In this document: positions 62,391-64,000 of the stretch, in pieces | How positions within the stretch are numbered: the stretch's first letter is position 1 | How the letters are laid out: each line of letters opens with the position of its first letter | DNA from: Chondrosia reniformis | Taxonomy: Eukaryota > Porifera > Demospongiae > Chondrillida > Chondrillidae | DNA: 64,000 nucleotides | Assembly (NCBI GenBank): GCA_947172415.1 | Contig: OX359192.1 | Location: 8,615,401-8,679,400 of the forward strand | Direction of reading: 5' to 3' | Notes under the pieces: model-generated | Database searches by the model: none | What the model saw: only the letters and a program-made list of their open reading frames with translations | Told to the model about the DNA's origin: nothing | Made by a program: the position numbers and the translations under genes

Positions 62391-64000
62391 GTTTTAGCTT
62401 CATATCATTCCAATTGACAGAGTTACGGCACTAAATGTAGATTAGATTCTTGTATACAAATTTAAAGTATGATGAGAGATAGGGCAAATATGAGTGAACA
62501 TCAAAATTTGCAAAACTCTTTGGATATGCTTTAAGGATAGCTGTGAATGCTGACAACAAGTTTCAGCTTCACATCTTTCAAATTAACAGAGTTACAGCAC
62601 TAAATGTACATTAGATTCTGCTATACAAATTTAATGTACATACGTATAGTGAGAGATAAGGCAAATATGAGTTAACATCAAAATTTGTAAAACTCTTTGG
62701 ATATGCTTTATGTATTTCTGTGAATGTTAACACCAAGTTTCAGCTTCACATCTTTCTAATTGACAGAGTTACAGCACTAAATGTACATTAGATTCTTGTA
62801 TACAAATTTAATGTATGATGAGAGATAGGGCAAATATGAGTGAACATCAAAATTTGTAAAACTCTTTGGATATGCTTTAAGGAAGTCTGTGAATGCTGAC
62901 AACAAGTTTTAGCTCCACATCTTTCCAATTGACAGAGTTACAGCACTAAATGTACATTAGATTCTTGTATACAAATTTAATGTACGTATGGTGAGAGATA
63001 GGGCAAATATGAGTGAACATCAAAATTTGTAAAACTCTTTGGATATGCTTTAGGGATGTCTGTGAATGCTGACAACAAGTTTCAGCTCCACATCTTTCCA
63101 ATTGACAGAGTTACAGCACTAAATGTACATTAGATTCTTGCATACAAATTTAATGTATGGTGAGATATAGGGCAAATATGAGTGAACATCAAAATTTGTA
63201 AAACTCTTTGGATATGTTTTATGGATGTCTGTGAATGCTGACAGCAAGTTTCAGCTTCACATCTTTCCAATTGACAGAGTTACAGCACTAAATGTACATT
63301 AGATTCTGCTATACAAATTTAATGTATGGTGAGAGATAGGGCAAATATGAGTGAACATCAAAATTTGTAAAACTCTTTGGATATGCTTTATGTATGTCTG
63401 TGAATGCTGACAACAAGTTTCAGCTTCACATCTTTCCAATTGACAGAGTTATTGAACTAAATGTACAATAGATTCTTGCATAAAAATTTAATGTACGTAC
63501 GTATAGTGAGAGATAGGGCAAATATGAGTGAACATCAAAATTTGTAAAACTCTTTGGATATGCTTTATGTATGTCTGTGAATGCTAACACCAAGTTTCAG
63601 CTTCACATCTTTCCAATTGATAGAGTTATTGCACTAAATGTACATTAGATTCTTGCATACAAATTTAATGTATGGTGAGAGATAGGGCAAATATGAGTGA
63701 ACATCAAAATTTGTAAAACTCTTTGGATATGCTTTAAGGATGTCTGTGAATGCTGACAACAAGTTTCAGCTCCACATCTTTCCAATTGACAGAGTTACAG
63801 CACTAAATGTACATTAGATTCTGCTATTCAAATTTAATGTACGTATGGTGAGAGATAGGGTAAATATGAGTGAACATCAAAATTTGTAAAACTCTTTGGA
63901 TATGCTTTATGTATGTCTGTGAATGCTGACAGCAAGGTTCAGCTTCACATCTCTCCAATTGACAGAGTTACAGCACTAAATGTACATTTGTTAAGTTAAT
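62391..64000 (+). repeat. Satellite subfamily 2, running off the window end
   Basis: About nine further monomers. The last one repeats the left flank of units B and C (AGCAAGGTTCAGC) and then switches to TTTGTTAAGTTAAT as at about 52170, hinting at another subfamily switch beyond 64000. Confidence 0.93.

Overview
This is an AT-rich animal nuclear contig. Its genes have spliced GT..AG introns, very short intergenic gaps, repeated head-to-head gene pairs and many intronic minisatellites. Gene content (RCHY1, RSL1D1, ANKRD40, RNASEH2A, CEP112, HSPBAP1, PHF5A, a ceramidase, NOL8, Reeler-domain proteins) is metazoan. Compactness, tiny introns and CpG-decay patterns suggest a demosponge such as Amphimedon; the species is an inference. 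Ten of the eleven spliced gene models were built by hand from start to stop and every one closes in frame; RCHY1 is cut by the left edge.

Layout. 1-1051: 3' end of RCHY1 (+). 1152-9963: RSL1D1 (+), whose introns hold three large minisatellites. 10171-13387: a homeodomain protein (-) ending in an ANKRD40-type C-terminal domain, head to head with ANKRD40 itself (13582-15972, +). 16015-21689: RNASEH2A (+), starting 42 bp after the ANKRD40 stop. 21749-22105: a possible small membrane protein. 22506-27337: a 1444-residue coiled-coil protein (-) with a coding 27-bp VNTR, divergent from CEP112 (27633-38657, +, 24 exons). 39226-42839: two tandem Reeler-domain, probably GPI-anchored, secreted proteins (+). 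43099-44848: HSPBAP1 (-), its start codon 30 bp from that of PHF5A (44879-45845, +). 45992-48201: a short neutral-ceramidase-family enzyme (-), its start 43 bp from NOL8 (48245-50413, +).

50.8-64 kb: a satellite array of about 170-bp monomers with higher-order repeats. It contains three copies (51300-52019 inverted, 57969-58690, 61669-62390) of a 0.72-kb unit. Each unit looks like a complete RNA polymerase III type-3 gene: a PSE-like block, a TATA-like block, a core of about 305 bp that is nearly invariant, and a T7 terminator. The core folds into several strong hairpins. I cannot assign it to a known RNA family, and it is the best candidate here for something undescribed.

Most protein genes are housekeeping functions: ubiquitin ligase, ribosome biogenesis (RSL1D1, NOL8), RNA/DNA hybrid removal (RNASEH2A), splicing (PHF5A), centrosome/cilium (CEP112 and perhaps its divergent neighbour). 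No operon logic is evident beyond shared promoters.
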